Source: an uncultured Clostridia bacterium
GTDB lineage: Bacteria; Bacillota; Clostridia; Saccharofermentanales; DTU023
Length of the DNA stretch: 33,019 bases
Direction: 5' to 3'
NCBI GenBank assembly: GCA_937922005.1
Contig: CAKZWV010000066.1
Location: 1 to 33,019 of the forward strand
In this document: piece after piece, positions 29,981 to 33,019 of the stretch
Numbering within the stretch: position 1 is the first letter of the stretch
Layout: each line of letters opens with the position of its first letter
Made by a program: the position numbers and the translations under genes
The notes under the pieces: model-generated
What the model saw: only the letters and a program-made list of their open reading frames with translations
Told to the model about the DNA's origin: nothing
The model's database searches: none

Positions 29981-31180
29981 CTAGCCTAAGAGGCGGGCGG
30001 TATCTTGAGCAATAGCTAGCTCTTCGTTGGTGGGAATCACGACCACAGTAAGCTTGGAGTCATCCGTAGAAATCTTTTGCAGCTTGCCATGAGTCTTTTC
30101 ATTGATCGACTCATCAATGGCCACGCCCAGGCTCTTGAGATAGGTGCAGACCTTTCCTCGAATTAGGGCGTCATTTTCTCCGATACCTGCGGTGAAGACT
30201 AAGGCATCACAGCCCCCAATAGCTACATAGTAAGAACCTACGAACTTAGCAACCTGGTAGGCAAACATATCAAGGGCAAGCTGGGCCCGTTTGTCGCCTT
30301 TCTCTGCAGCAGCCTCCAAGTCTCTAAAGTCAGATCCTACGCCAGAAACCCCAGCCATACCGGATTCCTTATTCATCAAATGATCCATCTCTTCAGGAGA
30401 AAGTCCCTCTTTTTTCATGATCATGGTGACAATAGCCGGATCAATATCCCCGCACCGGGTGCCCATGGCTAAGCCTGCCAAGGGTGTTAAACCCATGGAG
30501 GTATCCATGCACTTTCCACCTAAAACAGCGGCTACAGAAGACCCATTCCCCAGGTGGCAGGTGATGACCTTAGCCGTTTTGGCATCTAGGCCCAGCTCTT
30601 CAACGGCCTTTTGCGAGACATACTTGTGAGACGTCCCATGGAAACCATAGCGGCGGATCCCCTCTTCCTCATAGAACTTATAAGGAAGGGCATACATATA
30701 GGCGGCAGGGGGCATAGTCTGGTGGAAGGCGGTATCAAAAACAGCCACTCCTTTAACCTCTGGCAGGGCCTTTTCCATGGCTTCAATCCCGATCATATTA
30801 GCCGGATTGTGGAGGGGGGCCAAGGGATAGCATGCCCGAATGGCCTTTTTCACCTCTTCCGTGATAATGGCAGAATCGGCAAATTTCTCACCCCCATGGA
30901 CCACCCGATGACCTACGGCATCAATCTCTTGCAAGGAAGAAATGACGCCCTTTTCCGGATCTTGCAGCATCTTAAGAACCAGGGACACAGCCTTCGCATG
31001 GTCGGCAATCTCCCCTTCATAAATGTACTTGTCCTTGCCCGGAACAGTCTGGGTAATCTTGGCTCCCTTATCGCCAATACGCTCGCAGAGACCTTTGGCA
31101 AAATAGGGCTGATCGCTCTTAGGATCCATCAACTGGTATTTCAGGGAAGAGGAACCGGCATTGATAACTAAAATTTTCAT
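29981..31180 (-). CDS. ackA: Acetate kinase
   Basis: AckA converts acetyl phosphate and ADP to acetate and ATP, the final step of acetate-forming fermentation. The family features are VINAGSSSLKYQLM at the N-terminus, VGHRVVHGG, VAVFDTAFHQTMP (catalytic Asp), ITCHLGNGSSV, GTRCGDIDPAI (catalytic Arg) and FTAGIGEND. The length of 399 aa is standard. ATG 31180 has an AAGGAG site six bases upstream. The gene begins 24 nt after the pta stop, so the two form one operon. Confidence 0.98.
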   Translation of the reverse strand: MKILVINAGSSSLKYQLMDPKSDQPYFAKGLCERIGDKGAKITQTVPGKDKYIYEGEIADHAKAVSLVLKMLQDPEKGVISSLQEIDAVGHRVVHGGEKFADSAIITEEVKKAIRACYPLAPLHNPANMIGIEAMEKALPEVKGVAVFDTAFHQTMPPAAYMYALPYKFYEEEGIRRYGFHGTSHKYVSQKAVEELGLDAKTAKVITCHLGNGSSVAAVLGGKCMDTSMGLTPLAGLAMGTRCGDIDPAIVTMIMKKEGLSPEEMDHLMNKESGMAGVSGVGSDFRDLEAAAEKGDKRAQLALDMFAYQVAKFVGSYYVAIGGCDALVFTAGIGENDALIRGKVCTYLKSLGVAIDESINEKTHGKLQKISTDDSKLTVVVIPTNEELAIAQDTARLLG

Positions 31181-31203
31181 GTAATTCTCCTTAATTTGCT
31201 GGA

Positions 31204-32202
31204 TTATTTGTTGGCGGCGGCTTGGAGGGCGGTCATAGCGACGACGCCGACGATATCTTCACTGCTGCAGCCCCGAGAGAGGTCGTTGACAGGCTTGGCA
31301 ATCCCTTGGAGGATGGGTCCGTAGGCCTCGGCTTTCGCCAGATACTGGACTAATTTATAGGCAATATTGCCGGTATCGAGGTTGGAGAAGATAAGGACGT
31401 TGGCTCCGCCCTGGACGGTGCTATTGGGGGCCTTGCGCTTGCCGGTCTCTGGGACCAAAGCGGCGTCAATCTGCAGTTCCCCGTCAAGTTTGAGCTCCGG
31501 TGCCTTTTCCTTTGCAAGTTTCGTGGCCAAGGCAACTTTTTCGGTCAATTCGCTGTGGGCGCTACCCTGGCTTGAATAGGAGCACATAGCTACCACGGGC
31601 TCAGCCCCTGTGAAGGTCCGGAAAGACTCAGCAGAGTTGATGGCGATCTCCGAAATGGCCTCGGCATCAGGAAGCTCATTAAGAGCTGTATCTGCAAAGA
31701 CAAATACTCCATTCTCGCCGTATTTGCAATCTGGCACGATGATTAGGAAGAAAGCTGAGACGAGCTTGGCCCCCTTCTTCGTCCGGATAATCTGAAGAGC
31801 CGGCCGGAGGGTATCAGCAGTGCTATGGACAGCCCCGGAAACCAGGCCATCGGCCAAATCATTTTTCAGCATCATCATCCCGTAACTGGTGGGATCCTTC
31901 ATGACTTCCCGGGCCTTCTCAGGGGTCATTCCCTTGTGCTTTCTCAGCTCTGTGAATTGGGCGATAAAGTCCTCGTAGTGGTCATCTTTTTCAGGAACCA
32001 CAAATTGAATTCCCGTCAGATCGACGTCAGGGCAGATTTTGGCGGTTTCCTCTTTGGCCCCCAGCAAAATCACCTTGGCAATGCCTTCTTTGGTGATTGT
32101 TTCAGCTGCCCGAATGGTCCGCTCATCATCAAACTCTGGTAAAAGAATCGTCTTGTTCAGCTTCTTAGCTTTTTCCAACACACTTTGAATAAATTCTGAC
32201 AT
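31204..32202 (-). CDS. pta: Phosphate acetyltransferase
   Basis: Pta makes acetyl phosphate and CoA from acetyl-CoA and phosphate, feeding AckA. The 332-aa short form contains LLPEFDDERTIRAAE at the N-terminus, DGLVSGAVHSTADTLRPALQII, the conserved VAMCSYSSQGSA and LQIDAALVPE, and PNSTVQGGANVLIFSNLDTGNIAYKL near the end. There is no N-terminal DRTGG/BioD-like regulatory domain. ATG 32202 has GAGG about ten bases upstream. The 187-bp upstream region contains no promoter that I can identify with confidence. Confidence 0.98.
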   Translation of the reverse strand: MSEFIQSVLEKAKKLNKTILLPEFDDERTIRAAETITKEGIAKVILLGAKEETAKICPDVDLTGIQFVVPEKDDHYEDFIAQFTELRKHKGMTPEKAREVMKDPTSYGMMMLKNDLADGLVSGAVHSTADTLRPALQIIRTKKGAKLVSAFFLIIVPDCKYGENGVFVFADTALNELPDAEAISEIAINSAESFRTFTGAEPVVAMCSYSSQGSAHSELTEKVALATKLAKEKAPELKLDGELQIDAALVPETGKRKAPNSTVQGGANVLIFSNLDTGNIAYKLVQYLAKAEAYGPILQGIAKPVNDLSRGCSSEDIVGVVAMTALQAAANK

Positions 32203-32389
32203 CTTTGAAAAACCTCATTTCTGACCATATTCCCGCTCTCCTTTGGGCCTACTTCTTTATTCATCTATCTTAAGGCGCAAACTTATCTTTTTTGGGTAAA
32301 CAAGCATCGGGAGAGCCCGGGGACTTTTCACACCCCCAACAGGTCCAGTCTAGCATAAAAGGCTCTTTGGGGCAAAACATCCTGGGACA

Positions 32390-33016
32390 CTAGGGGCCGG
32401 GATAAGCACACAGGAGAGCCTCCAACTGGTCACTAGCCAGGGCCCGAGAGCCCCCCTTGGTCCCCTCCGTAGCAAAAGTATAGCGGAGGGGATCTAATTT
32501 TTCTTGGCGGAAAAATCGGGTTAAAAAGCGGTCAAAATCCTGGCAAGCAAAGACCTCGTTATTGGCATATGCAGCCTTACGAAAATAACAGGCAGCTACA
32601 AAATCCTCCTTCTCTGCCATGGCCGTCCCCATGGTCATATGGTATTTCTCATAGAGGGTCCCGGTCTGGTGGACCAGGGCAGAAAAATAATGGAGGACCT
32701 GGCTAGCAGAAATCAAAGCCTCGGGGGAAGACCGATCTTGGAATATTTGCCAGCAAAGCTGGGCTTGGGTCCGGGTTTCCACAGCAAAGGCTGTTCCAGC
32801 CACGGTCAGGTACTGGGCTTGGGGAATATTGGTCGGGGGGTAGAGGTAGCCCGCCGCAAAAAAAGAAGGATCTTTTAAAAATGCTTGGCTGACGAGGTCC
32901 CGGTACTTGTCATAAATGCCCTGCCAAGCAGGGTCTTGGCGGGATAGGTTATGGAGGGCTAACAGGTCAAGGTCCGTCAGGGGGAGGTAGTTGAGGGGCT
33001 GGCTGACAGGGATCAT
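32390..33016 (-). CDS. Unknown protein, 5' end at the window edge
   Basis: I do not recognise a family. The frame is open to the right edge, so the ATG at 33016 may not be the true start. The visible 208 residues are soluble and largely helical, with short amphipathic helices such as AMAEKEDFVAACYFRKAAYANNE, which resemble TPR/Sel1-type pairs but do not match the consensus. There is no signal peptide or transmembrane segment and no catalytic motif. It ends 187 bp before pta on the same strand. In several Lachnospiraceae a different gene (tmcAL) precedes pta, so this neighbourhood is not the usual one. Confidence 0.6.
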   Translation of the reverse strand: MIPVSQPLNYLPLTDLDLLALHNLSRQDPAWQGIYDKYRDLVSQAFLKDPSFFAAGYLYPPTNIPQAQYLTVAGTAFAVETRTQAQLCWQIFQDRSSPEALISASQVLHYFSALVHQTGTLYEKYHMTMGTAMAEKEDFVAACYFRKAAYANNEVFACQDFDRFLTRFFRQEKLDPLRYTFATEGTKGGSRALASDQLEALLCAYPGP

Positions 33017-33019
33017 TTG

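Noticed and set aside
30611..31171. 186-aa frame antisense to ackA
   Set aside because: It is the shadow of a conserved gene, with no domain or ribosome site.

Overview
The window looks like chromosomal housekeeping DNA from a Gram-positive member of the Firmicutes, most likely Clostridia and possibly Lachnospirales. The evidence is a fused single-chain PurL with a C-terminal glutaminase domain, a split ThrE-type exporter pair, a sortase, a 3D-domain cell-wall protein, a YdbC/PC4 protein, adjacent pta and ackA, Shine-Dalgarno sites of AGGAGG type, and frequent TTG or GTG starts. The genus is an inference and is uncertain. I see no phage, insertion sequence, CRISPR array, tRNA or rRNA.

Layout. 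Positions 1-3000 (+) hold an M18 aminopeptidase with a strong terminator, then two unrecognised single-pass membrane proteins. Positions 3229-4784 (-) hold the yjjP/yjjB-like exporter pair. It is divergent from a membrane-anchored alpha/beta-hydrolase-fold protein (5031-6164, +) that lacks the nucleophilic serine. A minus-strand block from 9596 to 6296 encodes a membrane-anchored 3D-domain protein, KsgA and a ZapA-like protein with a very long coiled coil. The block starts from a good promoter followed by a foldable leader of about 180 nt. Positions 16494-9961 (-) carry htpG and purL, 15 nt apart. A sortase with a remarkable Arg/Pro/Gly/Asp-rich cytoplasmic tail (16799, +) and a YdbC-like gene lie on the other side of a motif-rich 304-bp intergenic region. 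Glycogen phosphorylase (18547-21177, -) is divergent from a prepilin-peptidase-like protein and a polytopic membrane protein (21506-23393, +). The rest, 23544 to the right edge, is all on the minus strand: (right edge) unknown gene, pta, ackA, unknown gene, rpmF, der, typA, mltG.

How the genes work together. Several themes meet. One is translation and ribosome biogenesis (KsgA, Der, TypA/BipA, RpmF). Another is the cell envelope and division (ZapA-like, MltG, 3D protein, sortase). Energy and storage metabolism is represented by Pta-AckA substrate-level phosphorylation and GlgP. PurL, HtpG and the M18 peptidase are housekeeping functions.

The most distinctive property is that many conserved housekeeping proteins carry extra low-complexity, charged or metal-ligand-rich insertions. 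HtpG has a 39-residue stretch with nine Cys and many His, plus a second acidic insert. Der has an acidic tandem-repeat linker, KsgA an Asn/His/Thr insert, PurL a Ser/Glu linker, GlgP a Gln/Asn-rich N-terminus, and ZapA a coiled coil with a Gln/Asn tail. Several insertions are built from visible in-frame 18-24 bp tandem duplications. I did not find a clear new defence or mobile system. The best novelty candidates are the HtpG Cys/His module, the sortase tail, the Ser-to-Gly hydrolase, the leader RNA of the 3D-domain gene, and the unrecognised gene between ackA and rpmF.
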